From Mastacembelus armatus (lineage: Eukaryota; Chordata; Actinopteri; Synbranchiformes; Mastacembelidae): a stretch of 64,000 nucleotides of DNA. Below the pieces are notes generated by a model. That model did not search any database. It was not told the origin of the DNA and saw only the letters and a program-made list of their open reading frames with translations. The DNA lies in assembly GCF_900324485.2 (NCBI RefSeq), contig NW_022872910.1:124001-188000 (forward strand). The letters run 5' to 3'. Positions 1-9,944 of the stretch are shown piece after piece (within the stretch, counting starts at the first letter, position 1; each line of letters opens with the position of its first letter). Made by a program: the position numbers and the translations under genes.

Positions 1-168
1 CAAAGTTTCAGTGTAGTCAAAGAGACAGCAGTCCCCCCATGATTCATTTTCTTGTTATTCTCTGGTCTTCAAAGAATCCAGACTGTGTGATGACAAACAA
101 CAGAAGTTCAACAGTGTGTGTCTCCCTCTGGTGGATGTTGTGGAGTATTGTGTTGTCTTTGCTCCAAA

Positions 169-206
169 GGTTTTTGTACAGAGTTTTGGTGTTTCCTGTC
201 ACTGTG
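169..206 (-). other. 23-type RSS of V segment A1
   Basis: Heptamer CACAGTG (200-206), 22-bp spacer, nonamer ACAAAAACC (169-177), read on the minus strand. It directly abuts the V exon and orients A1 to join toward lower coordinates. Confidence 0.93.
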
Positions 207-789
207 GGCCTCACAGCACAGTAGTACACAGCAGAGTCAGACACCTGAAGCTTCTGGATCTTCAGAGGAACTGATGTCTTGTTGATTTCAGCATTAAATC
301 TGTCTTTCTGAAAGTCTGGATCATTGTCTTCTGATCCAAAAGTGGTACGTCGCAAAATATACTTAGGAAAGTTATTTTCTTCTTGTTTATACCAGAACAA
401 ATAGGCATTTGAATAGTCACTGGTCTCAAAAGTGCAACCCAGTGTGGCTGTGTCTCCTTCAGCAGCAATGACGTCTCCTGTTGGCTGGATCACTCTGTCT
501 TCTCCTTTACACTCTGGGGAAGAACAGAACATGCAGAGGAAGAGATGGATCAATGAACATGATCGATGAAAGCAGAACAATCAGCAGGGTTAAAGAGTTA
601 CCTGGCAAAGAGACAGATACATAGACATGTAGAATGAATCTGATTTTCAGGGATCATTGTCAGTGTGAACCATAAAAAGGGCTGATGTCAGCTCAGTGAT
701 GTGTTCAAATGTTTGAGGATAAAACATGTTGTACTTTCTATCTTACCAAAGCAAAGAGCAGCAAGAATAATCCACAGCCAATGTTCCAT
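207..789 (-). CDS. TRAV: TCR alpha/delta V segment, family A (A1)
   Basis: Germline variable segment of a T-cell receptor chain; after V-J joining it would form the membrane-distal V domain that contacts peptide-MHC. Exon 1 (747-789) encodes the leader [14 protein letters not shown] and ends at GTAAGA. Exon 2 (207-513) follows TTCTTCCCCAG; the phase-1 junction gives Glu of [14 protein letters not shown]. First Cys is in TLGC, Trp in LFWYKQ, second Cys in [11 protein letters not shown]. The CDR1 area is SDYSNAY and the CDR2 area [11 protein letters not shown]. The frame is open and the length (about 102 residues) normal. Reading continues in frame through the RSS, which has no coding meaning. 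A stray Cys sits at the mature N-terminus. A delta-chain role is possible. Confidence 0.92.
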
Positions 790-994
790 CTGTCCAAGCA
801 GGTTGAAATGAACAGGAGAAACTAGCTGATGTTCAACATTCAGTCTGAGAATTGTTCTTATTGACACAACGGTTGAACACAGGGCAGAAGTAGTGCACCG
901 CCTACTTGATGATGTGGCCCTCTAGTGGAGGTAAACCGTTGACTTCAACAGTGTGGAAAAAAGGCTTCCAGCAGCTTGTCAGTGTGTCAGCTTG

Positions 995-1030
995 TGTTTT
1001 TGTACAGACTGTGGGTTTGCTGTCACTGTG
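995..1030 (-). other. RSS of V segment B1 with a short, 20-bp spacer
   Basis: Heptamer CACAGTG (1024-1030), nonamer ACAAAAACA (995-1003). Only 20 bases separate them. The otherwise matching signals of B7, B8 and B9 have 22, the extra two bases being AG in TACAGAGACTG. Confidence 0.88.
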
Positions 1031-1670
1031 GGCCTCACAGCACAGTAGTACAGAGCAGAGTCTGTCACTGCAGCAGAGGAGATCTGCAGATCCAGATGTT
1101 GTTCTCCAGACAGTTTAGTCGAGAACCTTTTGTCTGATTTCAGAGAATCTGATAAGTTTGAAATGTTCAACCCGGAGATGTACAAAAGAGATTGTGGTGG
1201 TTTTCCTGGATATTGGCGATACCAGAAGAAATCATCACTAGCTGTTATAGTTTTGGAGTATTTGTAGGACAGAATGACAGTGCTGTCTTCTAATCTGAAC
1301 TCTTCATTGCTGACTGGAGTCAGATCTTCACAGCCGACACCTGAAAGAAGAGATGAATGTTTTTAAAGATGATACTAAACTCTGATAGTCTTTTCCAGTG
1401 GTTTTCATGATTCCTGATTTTTCTATATTTTAGTTCAGATTTTAACAATTTGAAGAACAAAAATGAACAAACACAATAACAGACGTACAAACAGACCAAA
1501 GCAGGAACTGAAGTCAGTGTCCACAGTAGAGTTTGTACAGACTGACAAACTGAAAGTGACCCATAGCAGTAAAGCTCAGGTTTGGGTCTCATGTCTGATT
1601 CCTGCTGTAACCTACCTTTTAGTATGATCAGAACAAGAGAAAATATTCCACAGCGTTGCAGTGAGAGCAT
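1031..1670 (-). CDS. TRAV: TCR alpha/delta V segment, family B (B1), no first Cys
   Basis: Exon 1 (1616-1670) encodes leader MLSLQRCGIFSLVLIILK and ends at GTAGGT. Exon 2 (1031-1340) follows CTTTCAG and encodes a mature chain starting GVGCEDLTPVSNEE. The frame is open to SALYYCAVRP. The B-strand reads VILSYKYS, so the canonical first Cys is Tyr, as in every family B copy here. The Trp (FFWYRQYPGKPP) and second Cys are kept. The CDR2 area is YISGLNISNLS. The V exon is near identical to B4 at 28.9 kb and shares its shortened RSS spacer, so use in recombination may be low. Functional status is uncertain for both reasons. Confidence 0.85.
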
Positions 1671-1689
1671 CTTACAGACAGTATCTGTG

Positions 1690-2853
1690 TTGTGTTTGCT
1701 TTAGATATTGAATGAATCTCACAGTGGGACTAGTTCTGCTCTTTGTCAGATTTGCTCCTCCCTCAACCTGTTCGTCCTCTGATATCACTGAACGTTATCG
1801 ACGCTAAAATCACTCTGAACAGATAAACCTTTATTTTTCTGCTGGCTTTTCTTTTTGTTTCTTTTGGCATATTTATGAACATCCTCAAAGAATCCTGTGA
1901 AGTCTAGTCTCCAAATGGCAGCATCATAAGTCATTTACACATCATTTAAAATCATGGTGAAATTGGTTTTATATAGTCTGGAGATGGCCTCATGTAGGAC
2001 TTCAGAGACTGAACATTGTGCTGTGGATTTCATAAGTAATTGATCAAATTTGCTCCAAAAATGTGTGAGGTCTTCAGGCAGCCACTGTTTTCTACAAAAT
2101 GACTGTTGGACAAACGCAGCATGTATTTGTGCCTGTAATTAAAATCAGTGAAGTCAGATGAGATTCTTATTTAGTCTATGGGCAGTTTTATCATGCACAC
2201 ACCAATCCAGCCCTCTCTCAGACAGACTGCCCATGTGAGTCTACACTAACAGTACTTCATACTGCATGTGCCTGGTAATCTCCTGGCTCCAAACCAGCTT
2301 AGTTTTGCTGTGGTTGGTACAATGATGGAGCTGATGGACTGTGCATTTGTACAATGAGTATGTACTCAGTGTATCAGTACATCTCTCATTTCTACCTAAC
2401 ACTCAATACACTTCTCATTACAAAAGACACACTTTGCTACTTCTGTCATTCATGTGTCACTGAATTCAATGAGTTTATTTTTTAATAGTTGGGGCCAAAT
2501 CAAAGGATGTCAGATTTGGATCCACTCAGCTGCAGAAGGTCCATGAACTCCAGCACTGACCTTGGCATTAACAGGCAAAACATCAGGACCAGCTCCTGAC
2601 ACACATTATGATGGAAGGTGCAGCAACATGGTGGAAATGGACCTGAATTTGGGAGTATTATAATCCATGTGACCTCAAAGGTTCAGATGACCTGGGACTG
2701 ATCCTTGTGGTACATCATAACAAATTTGAGCTTAGAATCCTGGAACGTTGTGTAATGATCATAACTGAGACCTGATTACATCCACAGGTCACGGACAAGG
2801 CTATGGAGCTAGCGTCTGCTCAACCCACCACAGTGATGTAGATGTGAGGGCTC
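1690..2853. other. Intergenic spacer, paralogous copy 1
   Basis: No gene seen. The stretch is almost base-for-base repeated at about 29,600-30,763, 47,860-49,023 and 53,440-54,601, each time upstream of a family B gene with the MLSLQRC leader. GCTCCTCCC at 1754-1762 lies about 85 bp upstream of the B1 start. A weak minus-strand match to the reverse-transcriptase motif VPQGS at about 2,700-2,730 suggests very old LINE material. Confidence 0.7.
1754..1762 (-). promoter_or_regulatory. GGGAGGAGC box upstream of B1 leader
   Basis: Reads GGGAGGAGC on the coding strand, about 85 bp before the ATG. The same 8-9-mer lies at a similar distance before the other two family B leader types and family E. 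Promoter role is inferred from position only. Confidence 0.35.
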
Positions 2854-2862
2854 TGATAAGAG

Positions 2863-3830
2863 GCAAGGCAAGTTTATTTATATAGCACAATTCATACACA
2901 CAGTAATTCAAATTGCTTTACAGAAGTAAAAGAGGTTAAAAATACATAAGCAAGAATAAAAATAAAAGGCATCCCACCACCATATTTGCCCCTTATGATA
3001 TTGACTATCGGACCACGCTCACCCATATTTGTGGGTCCCCTACTTTCAGTTTGTCCCATCCCTAATGGACTAAAAGTACCTCAACACAGACTATCTGTCC
3101 CAGACTCTTACGTCTAGGATCGAGTAGACTACAGCTGGAGATTCCAAACCCCCTTATTTCAGTCTAAGGCTGTTAAAATTCAAGTCTGAGTCCATGATTA
3201 CCCCTAGATTTCTAACTTGATATTTAAATTTTAGAGAAAGAGACTCGAGGTGACTGCTGACACTTTCTTTGTTTCTGAGGCTCAAAGATGATTATTTCAG
3301 TCTTGTCACTGTTCATTGAGAGTTGTTTTCCATCCACACAGTGATCTGTTCAATACAGTGACAGTGAATCGACTGGTCCATATTCAGCAGCTGTGAGTGA
3401 AATGTAAATCTGAGTGTCATCTGCATAGTTATGGTAGGACACATTATTGCTGCGTATTAACTGGCCTAAAGGAAACATGTAAAGATTGAACAAAAGGGGT
3501 CCCAAGATGGACCCTTGGGGTCCCCACATGTCAACGACATTTGGTCTGAGACACAGTTACCAACTTCAATGAAATACTTCCTGTCTTCAAGATAGAACTT
3601 AAACCATTTAAGGGCAGTACCAGAGATGCCTATCCAGTCTTCTAACCTTTGTAACAGGATCACATGGTCCACTGTGTCAAAAGTAGCACTTAGATCCAGC
3701 AGTACTAAGACAGACACACTGCCAGCGTCGGTGTTCAGACGAATGTCATTTGTCACCTTGATGAGGGCAGTTTCAGTGCTGTGATGGGGCCTAAATCCTG
3801 CCTGAAAATCATCAAAGCAGTTATGTAGCA
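2863..3830 (-). mobile_element. 5'-truncated CR1/L2-type LINE (beta tail)
   Basis: The LINE 3' end is at 2863 (GGCAAGTTTATTTATATAGC on +, the usual fish L2-like tail), and a minus-strand reverse-transcriptase fragment occupies 3466-3830 ([18 protein letters not shown], then LDLSATFDTVDH). The 9-bp target duplication TGATAAGAG is at 2854-2862 and 3831-3839. The 5' part is missing and the RT frame is broken downstream. Empty orthologous sites exist at 15,076 and 49,024. Confidence 0.85.
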
Positions 3831-3839
3831 TGATAAGAG

Positions 3840-4445
3840 CTGCAGAGATGGACTGTACATTTGTCCATCAGCTCCTAGTGATTTTCACCAATATCTTTAA
3901 CCTCTTCTTGGCACATGTTACTGTACCTGCATGTTTGAAAACCACCACTTTCATCCCAGTGCCCAAGTAGACAAACATCAGCTGTCTGAATGACTACAGA
4001 CCAGTCGCACTCACACACATCATAGCCAAGAGCTTTGAAAGTCTAGTCCTGGGTCATATAACATCTACTCTTTCCTCAACCTTAGACCAACATCAGTATG
4101 CATGCAGGGCCAATAGATTCACAGAGGCTGCCATAAACACTGCCCTTTACAATGACACACCTGGAGCAGAAGGGGGTGTATGTGAGGATGCTTTTCCTTG
4201 ACTCCAGCTCCGCTTTTAACACCACTGTTCCAAGCAGACTGGTACTGTGGATTAAAGACTTTCTTAGCATTCATCCACAAATAGTGATACTGACTCCCAA
4301 CACATCCCCACCCCTGACCCTCAGCACTGGAGCACCACAGGGATGTGTGCTGAGCCCCCTCCCCTGCTCCCTGTACAACTGAACACCTGTTCACGCTGCA
4401 AACACAATCATCAAATTTTCAGACAATACAACAAAAGTGGGGCTG
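3840..4445 (+). mobile_element. Old non-LTR reverse-transcriptase fragment
   Basis: Plus-strand translations carry degenerate RT motifs: DYRPVALTHIIAKSFESL around 3,990, then FLDSSSAFNTTVPSRL and LSTGAPQGCVLSPLPCSLYN up to 4,380. No ends or tail are recognisable, and several stops break it. The fragment directly abuts the 3' flank of C1. Copies occupy the same place beside C2, C3, C4 and E4, so insertion predates those duplications. Clade not assigned. Confidence 0.75.
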
Positions 4446-4527
4446 ATCTCTGTTGATAAGACAGCTGATGAAGTCTGTGGCTCCCTCTGGTGGATGTTGT
4501 GGAGTATTGTGTTGTCTTTGCTCCAAA

Positions 4528-4565
4528 GGTTTTTGTACAGAGTTTTGGTGTTTCCTGTCACTGTG
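4528..4565 (-). other. 23-type RSS of V segment C1
   Basis: Heptamer 4559-4565, 22-bp spacer, nonamer ACAAAAACC 4528-4536. Confidence 0.93.
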
Positions 4566-5011
4566 GGCTGCAGAGCACAGTAGTACACAGCAGAGTCAGA
4601 CAGCTGAAGCTTCTGGATCTTCAGAGGAACTGATCTGGATGTGGAATCCAGTGTGGATGAAAATCTCTCTTTAAACAGGTCCTTTGTTTCCCCTGTGCCA
4701 ATCTTAAATCTGCTCAGGATGAACGTGGGGCTGTTGTTTCCATCCTGTTTGTACCAGTAGAGATAATCATTTGTTAAACTGCTGTTATACAGACAGCCAA
4801 GTGTTACTGCATCTCCTTCAGTAGCAGTCACATCTCCTTCTGGCTGCAGCACGTTGTCTTTTTGTGCTCTGCATTCTGTAAAACACCAACAAACAGTGTC
4901 AGTGTGCTGTTAAAGAGTCATGTCAATGCTGGAATGATATCAGAGAAACAGAGTTGTGTTCATACCAAGGCACATAGCAGCCAGCAACACTGAGATGAAC
5001 AGAGGCGTCAT
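4566..5011 (-). CDS. TRAV: TCR alpha/delta V segment, family C (C1)
   Basis: Exon 1 (4966-5011) encodes MTPLFISVLLAAMCL and ends at GTATGA. Exon 2 (4566-4875) follows TTTTACAG and starts ECRAQKDNVLQPEGDVTA. First Cys in TLGC, Trp in LYWYKQDGNNSP, second Cys in [11 protein letters not shown]. The CDR1 area is NSSLTNDY; the CDR2 area RFKIGTGETKD is identical to C3. The intron is only 90 bp. The 3' flank runs into an old RT fragment. Open and apparently usable. Confidence 0.92.
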
Positions 5012-5106
5012 ATGTGCAGTGTTGAGGAACTGGGAGCTCCAGCCAGTATGAAGAAGGCTGTGATCTCTCTGTTTAGTCTTCATCAACACTAAGTTGGTGG
5101 ATTAGA

Positions 5107-5115
5107 AGGAGGAGC
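5107..5115 (+). promoter_or_regulatory. AGGAGGAGC box upstream of C1, inverted
   Basis: The GGAGGAGC motif seen before family B and E leaders occurs here about 100 bp upstream of the C1 start, on the opposite strand. Role inferred only from recurrence. Confidence 0.3.
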
Positions 5116-5437
5116 CTGATCACAGTGACAGGGCTCATTCACAGTCCTGTGTTATTCCCCTGCTGACAACTTTACTCTGAACACAGTTTGGACCAGTCTC
5201 CTTTCAGTGTCCAACTTGTCTTGTATGTGATCGTCATTGGACATTTCAGCTGACCCATTTCCTGTTTTACAGCTGCTGCACATTCCCGTTGGTCCCTGAC
5301 ATATAAAGCTGCTAATTGTTGGGAACCTGCTACGACCCCTTTAATATCTTTTATCACAAATAGTACAAGCAAACTGAGAAGGAACGTTTGAATCCCACTT
5401 CCCTCCTCTTTGAAGAGTAGTCAGATATCTGTGTTCA
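5116..5437. other. C upstream region / D 3' flank
   Basis: No V gene. A 66-codon minus-strand frame (5172-5372; ..KDIKGVVAGSQQLAAL..) recurs at 16,423-16,638 and 50,338-50,646. It has no recognisable domain and is probably noncoding sequence kept by recent duplication. Compared with the D2 and D4 flanks, about 0.5-2 kb is missing near 5,383, where the text jumps from ..GAGAAGGAAC to the D 3' flank. Confidence 0.55.
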
Positions 5438-5476
5438 GGTTTTTGTACAGACTCTTCTACACTTTGTATCACTGTG
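5438..5476 (-). other. 23-type RSS of V segment D1
   Basis: Heptamer 5470-5476, exact 23-bp spacer of a sequence specific to family D, nonamer ACAAAAACC 5438-5446. Confidence 0.93.
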
Positions 5477-5999
5477 TTTCTAGAGCACAGTAGTAGAGAG
5501 CTGTGTCTGCCAGGGTTAGACTCTTTATGGTCAGTTCAGTTGATGTATCTGATGTTCGGGATTTATATCGATTATCAGGAATATATTGATCTGTTTCCCC
5601 TTTGGCTCCTTTCCAGAGTATAAACTGAGGAGCTTCCAGGTCTGAATGATGTTTGTACCAGTAAAGATAAACACCAGTTTCAGCTGTTTGATAGTGACAT
5701 GTGAGTTTGACAGATTCTCCTTCTCTTCCAGTGACTTCATCTTCTACAGGAGAGATTGTGTCTCCAGCTGTTAGTCCTGGAAAAAGTAGAGAAAATGAAG
5801 CCATTAGACGAACATTGTGCATGAGGCTGAGAGGAGAAGACAGTGGAAAATGTCAGTGTACAGTGTTACTCTGTGGACACAAACTGTTGACCAGGACTTC
5901 CTGACAAAGACAAATTCATTGCGAGGTTGAATGAGACGCCTGTTTGTGGTCAAACTCACCTATGAAGTGAGATAAAAAGAGAAAGAAGTAAAGCAACAT
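5477..5999 (-). CDS. TRAV: TCR alpha/delta V segment, family D (D1)
   Basis: Exon 1 (5960-5999) encodes [13 protein letters not shown] and ends at GTGAGT. Exon 2 (5477-5776) follows CTTTTTCCAG and starts [20 protein letters not shown]. First Cys in KLTCHYQ, Trp in LYWYKHHSD, second Cys in [10 protein letters not shown]. The CDR1 area is AETGVY, CDR2 area WKGAKGETD. The intronic text just before exon 2 is open and begins [10 protein letters not shown], so an unspliced alternative leader is conceivable, but the spliced form is shared with family F and preferred. It is the only D copy without another V gene immediately upstream of its leader. Confidence 0.91.
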
Positions 6000-6129
6000 G
6001 TCTTTGGAGTTGTTGAAGTCAGACAGCAGATGAACAGTGTTCTTCCACTGCAGTAGAATGAAACAACTAAACAGTGTCTGCTGCACAGCTCGTCTCCTCA
6101 GCATCAAGCTGATTGGGCTTTGACTTCCT

Positions 6130-7160
6130 GCAACATTTCTGCTCTGGAGACAGAAATAATCTCATTGGTTGGATTCCAGTGGATGTGGCCAGGTACTAAC
6201 CTTTTCAATTTCTGTGTCTGACAAAATTCAGTTCATCCAGTGAGATTATTTCTGCAGCTAGAGCAGCTCTACCTCAGAGAAACATTTACTGAGTGTCCAG
6301 TTTCACTTCTTCCACCGTTGTTAGACCAAAGCAGGTCACACTAGAACAAAGTCTGTTTCCATGATGATATTGTGTTTTCTCTGGGAACTTGGGGACATTT
6401 TACTGCTCATTTGAATTTATGGAAATGTTAAGATGTTAAGAATCCTCAGTATTTTGTGGAGAATCTGATATCAACTGAATTGAGACTTAACTGTCTGTTC
6501 TGTGTATTTTATTGTCTTTGTGAAGAGGTCAGCAGTTGGATACAGTGTGAGACAGCCTGCCAGACTTTGACACCCAACAAAGCCCATAATGAGGTTGATA
6601 TAATATGATCTGGATGGATGCACATACTGTCAGAACCAGTTTGGACTTGTCTTTGTCCCTGAGAACATACAATGGACAAAATGACTGTGCTCAGTAAGTT
6701 CTGAGTCGAGGTGTTCTAGACAAAGAGGACCTGGTCTACCCTGTGGTACACCAAAATAAAACGTGAAAACGCCTGAGAAACAGAAACTGCTTTTATGACG
6801 ATACAAACAGAACAAATCAAGACTCAAATCTATGAAGTCAGCTGATTCATGGAGACATTTGAATCACATTGTATGATCTGTCAATACTGATGTGAAATTT
6901 ACCTGTAAATATATTGACACCTGATTACTTATGACAGCATCGTATTTTTATGATACTGACATTGTTTCACATTTAGTGACACATGTTTATAATGAAACTA
7001 AGGAGAAAGAAGAGATGTTTACATTCATTTATGATGTTTCTCCTGTAAAAGAGGTCCCACAATATCTATTATAATCAGAGTTGTAGGAAACCACTTTCCT
7101 TCATTTTGTGTTTTTGTCAGCAGTGCAGAGAATCAAGACTGTGTAATGACAAACCACTGA
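6130..7160. other. Unique intergenic stretch between D1 and E1
   Basis: About 1 kb with no gene, RSS or recognisable transposon. The shared promoter block of D/F leaders ends at CTTCCTGCAAC near 6,132, after which this copy diverges from all others. The stretch is AT-rich and appears once in the window. Confidence 0.6.
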
Positions 7161-7224
7161 AGTTTAACAGTGTGTGTCTCCCTCTGGTGGATGTTGTGGA
7201 GTATTGTGTTGTCTTTGCTCCAAA

Positions 7225-7262
7225 GGTTTTTGTACAGGGCTTTGGTGTTTCCTGTCACTGTG
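7225..7262 (-). other. 23-type RSS of V segment E1
   Basis: Heptamer 7256-7262, 22-bp spacer with one substitution against its relatives (AAGCCCTG for AAACTCTG), nonamer ACAAAAACC 7225-7233. Confidence 0.92.
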
Positions 7263-7709
7263 GGCTGCAGAGCACAGTAGTACACAGCAGAGTCAGACAC
7301 TGCAGCAGAGGAGATCTGCAGATGAAACTCCTTTGTTTTCTTGTCATGTCTCATAGACCTTCTCCCTGTGGTCTCTGAATATTCTGAGATTAGCAGCGGT
7401 GGAGATGAACTGGACTTCTGGTGATACCAGTATACAGAGTATACAGAGCCTGAATAGTTGCAGGAGAGAGTCACAGTGTCTCCTTCCAAAGTCGTCATTT
7501 CCTCTTTAAAAGGTGTCAGTAAATCCTCAGAGGATCCTGAGAAGAACAAAAACATGTTTCATCATGAAACTTAGATTTCTTGAAGCTGAACACACTGTTA
7601 GAAAACTGTTCAGGAATGTTTCTGTATCTTCACCACTTTCTCCAGTTAGAGTTGACTTACCAGTATGAAAGGAGACCATCAGCATCCAAATGAAAAGCAG
7701 CAGCATCAT
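7263..7709 (-). CDS. TRAV: TCR alpha/delta V segment, family E (E1)
   Basis: Exon 1 (7661-7709) encodes MMLLLFIWMLMVSFHT and ends at GTAAGT. Exon 2 (7263-7536) follows TTCTTCTCAG and starts GSSEDLLTPFKEEMTTLEGD. First Cys in TLSCNYS, Trp in VYWYHQKSSS, second Cys in [11 protein letters not shown]. The V exon is short (274 bp), with a compact CDR1 (SGSVYS) and CDR2 area SEYSETTGRRS. An upstream in-frame ATG would extend the leader as MKGFILELKS.., but the double Met start gives a typical signal peptide. Open. Confidence 0.92.
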
Positions 7710-7791
7710 TTTCACTTGGACTGAATGAACAACAGAGAGAAGACAGCAGCTCTTCAGTTCCAAAATGAAGCCTTTCATATTCAGTTGTGTA

Positions 7792-7800
7792 GCTCCTCCT
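7792..7800 (-). promoter_or_regulatory. AGGAGGAGC box upstream of E1 leader
   Basis: AGGAGGAGC on the coding strand about 83 bp before the ATG, the same spacing as before family B leaders. Repeated in E2, E3 and E4. Confidence 0.35.
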
Positions 7801-8250
7801 CTTGCTGTGCTCTGTTTCCATTCAGGCTGATGGAAGCTTTAGAAATGACAGTGATGCTGCAGCCTCATCATCCAAGAAGCTCAGACTGAAGCAGGAATCT
7901 GCAGGAAAATCACCTGAATGAATCTGGAGAGAAACAACTTCCTGAGAAAACAGATCACCCAGACTGCTGCACAGTGCACAGAAATTCTGACTGTTGTCAG
8001 TATGAAACATGAACATGACATAAACATAAAGAAGCAAAGTCTCAGTCATTATAGCCTAATTATGAATCAGAGTTTACAGTAAAACATTGGTAACACAGTG
8101 ATGCAGCAAAAACACTTTGTTTCTGCTTCGTTGTTCAAGAGTCAAGATTTAAGATCTCCTTCATCGTCATTTCACAATGTGAAACCAAATACTGTTTCTC
8201 ATCAGGGCTTTAAAAAGATCCTATTAAGTAATAATTTTAAAATGGCAAAT
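7801..8250. other. E-family upstream flank
   Basis: No gene. The block up to about 8,210 (TTTCTCATCAG) is repeated upstream of E2 and E4, and partly upstream of E3. A 75-codon frame inside it (7822-8049) is low-complexity-like, has no domain and is most likely promoter-proximal noncoding sequence. Confidence 0.6.
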
Positions 8251-9590
8251 AACTCAATTCAATTTTTGCCAAATCACAATAAAATCATCTCAAGACACTT
8301 TTCAAAAACCCAACAAATCCCTTATGAGCAGCACTTGGCAATAGTGGAGAGGAAAAACTCCCTTTAACGTAAGAAAAAACCTCGAGCAGAACCAGGCTGC
8401 ATCATGCCTATAGCAGCATGACTAAGGGATGGTTCAGGGTTACCAGAACCAACTATAAGCTTTGTCAAAAAGGAAGGTTTTATGTATAGCCTTAAAAGTA
8501 CAGAGAGTGTCTGCCTCCTGAACCCAGACTGGGAGCTGGTTCTACAGGAGAGGAGCTTGATAGCTAAAGGCTCTGCCTCCTATTCTACTTTTGGAAACTG
8601 TGGGAACCACAAGTAGACCTGCACTCTGAGAGCAAAGTGCTCTATTGGCATAATATGGTACTATGAGGTCTTTAAGGTATGAAGGAGCTTGATCATGAAG
8701 GGATTTGTATGTGAGAAGAAGGATTTTAAATTCTATTCTGGATTTTACAGGGAGCCAATGAAAAGAAGCTAATATAGAAGAAGTATGTTCTCTCTTGCTA
8801 GTTCCTGTCAGGACTCTGGCTGTAGCATTCTGGATGAACTGGAGACTTTTTATGGAGATAGTGGGACATTCAGATAGTAATGAGTTACAGTAATCTAGCC
8901 TTGAGGTAACAAATACATGGACTAGTTTTTCTGTGTCACTTTGGGACAGGATGTTCCTATTTTTTGCAAAATTGCATAAGTGAACGAAGGCAGTTCTAGA
9001 TATTTGTTTTATGTGTGAATTATGTCCTGGTCAAAAATAACTCCAAGGTTTTTCACAGCAGTGCTGGAGGCCAGGGCTATGCCATCTAAAGTAACTATCT
9101 TGTTAGAAAAACTATTTCTAAGGTTTTTAGGCCCAAATGCAGTAACTTCTGTTTTCTATGAGTTTAAAAGTAGAAAGTTACTGGTCATCCAGTTCTTTAT
9201 GTTCTTTAGACACGCCTAAAGTGTGGCTAACTGGTTTGTGTTAACAGGTTTCATAGATAGATGAAGCTGAGTGTCATCTGCATAGCTGTGGTAATTAATA
9301 GAATGCCTCCTAATAACATAGCCTAAAGGAAGCATGTATAAGGTGAACAGAATCGGTCTAAGCACAGAACCTTGTGGAACTCCAAAACTAACTTTTGTGC
9401 ACATGGAAGGTTCATCATGAATATGAACAAATTGGAATCTGTCCGATAAATAAGACTGGAACTATTTTAACGCTTTTCATTTCATTCCAATCACGTGTTC
9501 CAGTCTCTGTAATAAGATGCTGTGGTCAGTAGTGTCAGGTGCAGCACTAAGGTCTAGAAAGACAAGTATAGAGATGAGTCCATTGTCATG
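8251..9590 (-). mobile_element. CR1/L2-type LINE fragment (alpha tail)
   Basis: The 3' tail (TTGCCAAATCACAATAAAATC on +) starts at about 8,251. Minus-strand RT pieces carry [20 protein letters not shown] and [20 protein letters not shown] up to about 9,590. Endonuclease and N-terminal RT are absent and the frame has several breaks. The right border blends into the F1 3' flank with no clear target duplication. Confidence 0.8.
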
Positions 9591-9906
9591 TAGTGAGTAC
9601 TGGTTTGAGACCACTACGATACTCTGGCTCCATGATTTGTTGATATATATATTGTTGGTTTGTGAGGCTGCACTATCTGCTCTGTAGAGCATTAGCCTCT
9701 CTAGCTGAAGAGCAGCATCTGTGATGTTCTCAGTTAGCAAAGTTTCAGTGTAGTCAAAGACACAGCAGCCCCCCCCATGATTCATTCTCTTGTTATTCTC
9801 TGGTCTTCAAAGAATCCAGACTGTGTGAGGACAAACCACTGAAGTTTAACAGTGTGTGTTTCCCTGTGGTGGATGTTGTGGAGTATTGTGTTGTCTTTGC
9901 TCCAAA

Positions 9907-9944
9907 GGTTTTTGTACAGAGTTTTGGTGTTTCCTGTCACTGTG
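9907..9944 (-). other. 23-type RSS of V segment F1
   Basis: Heptamer 9938-9944, 22-bp spacer identical to that of families A, C and E, nonamer 9907-9915. Confidence 0.93.

Noticed and set aside
2680-2740. VPQGS-like reverse-transcriptase motif on the minus strand of the 1.2-kb spacer
   Set aside because: Only one short motif matches, without supporting flanking RT sequence; noted as possible old LINE material but not called.
4391-4558. Reading frames that continue through the RSS ([13 protein letters not shown]..)
   Set aside because: RSS DNA is removed on V-J joining; in-frame read-through of the spacer is a by-product of its conserved sequence.
5120-5128. Isolated CACAGTG heptamer on the plus strand in the C upstream flank
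   Set aside because: No nonamer at 12 or 23 bp and no coding segment beside it.
5777-5822. Unspliced alternative leader ([16 protein letters not shown]..) for family D
   Set aside because: A clean acceptor and a phase-matched upstream leader exon exist in all D copies, and D5 has an intronic indel that breaks the read-through frame.
7106-7378. Plus-strand open frames across each V 3' end (for example ..[17 protein letters not shown]..)
   Set aside because: They are the antisense of the conserved RSS flank and V exon, recurring only because the V segments are duplicated.
7822-8049. 75-codon minus-strand frame repeated upstream of E1, E2 and E4
   Set aside because: No domain, no splice link to the E leader, and copy E3 lacks most of it; best explained as duplicated promoter-proximal DNA.
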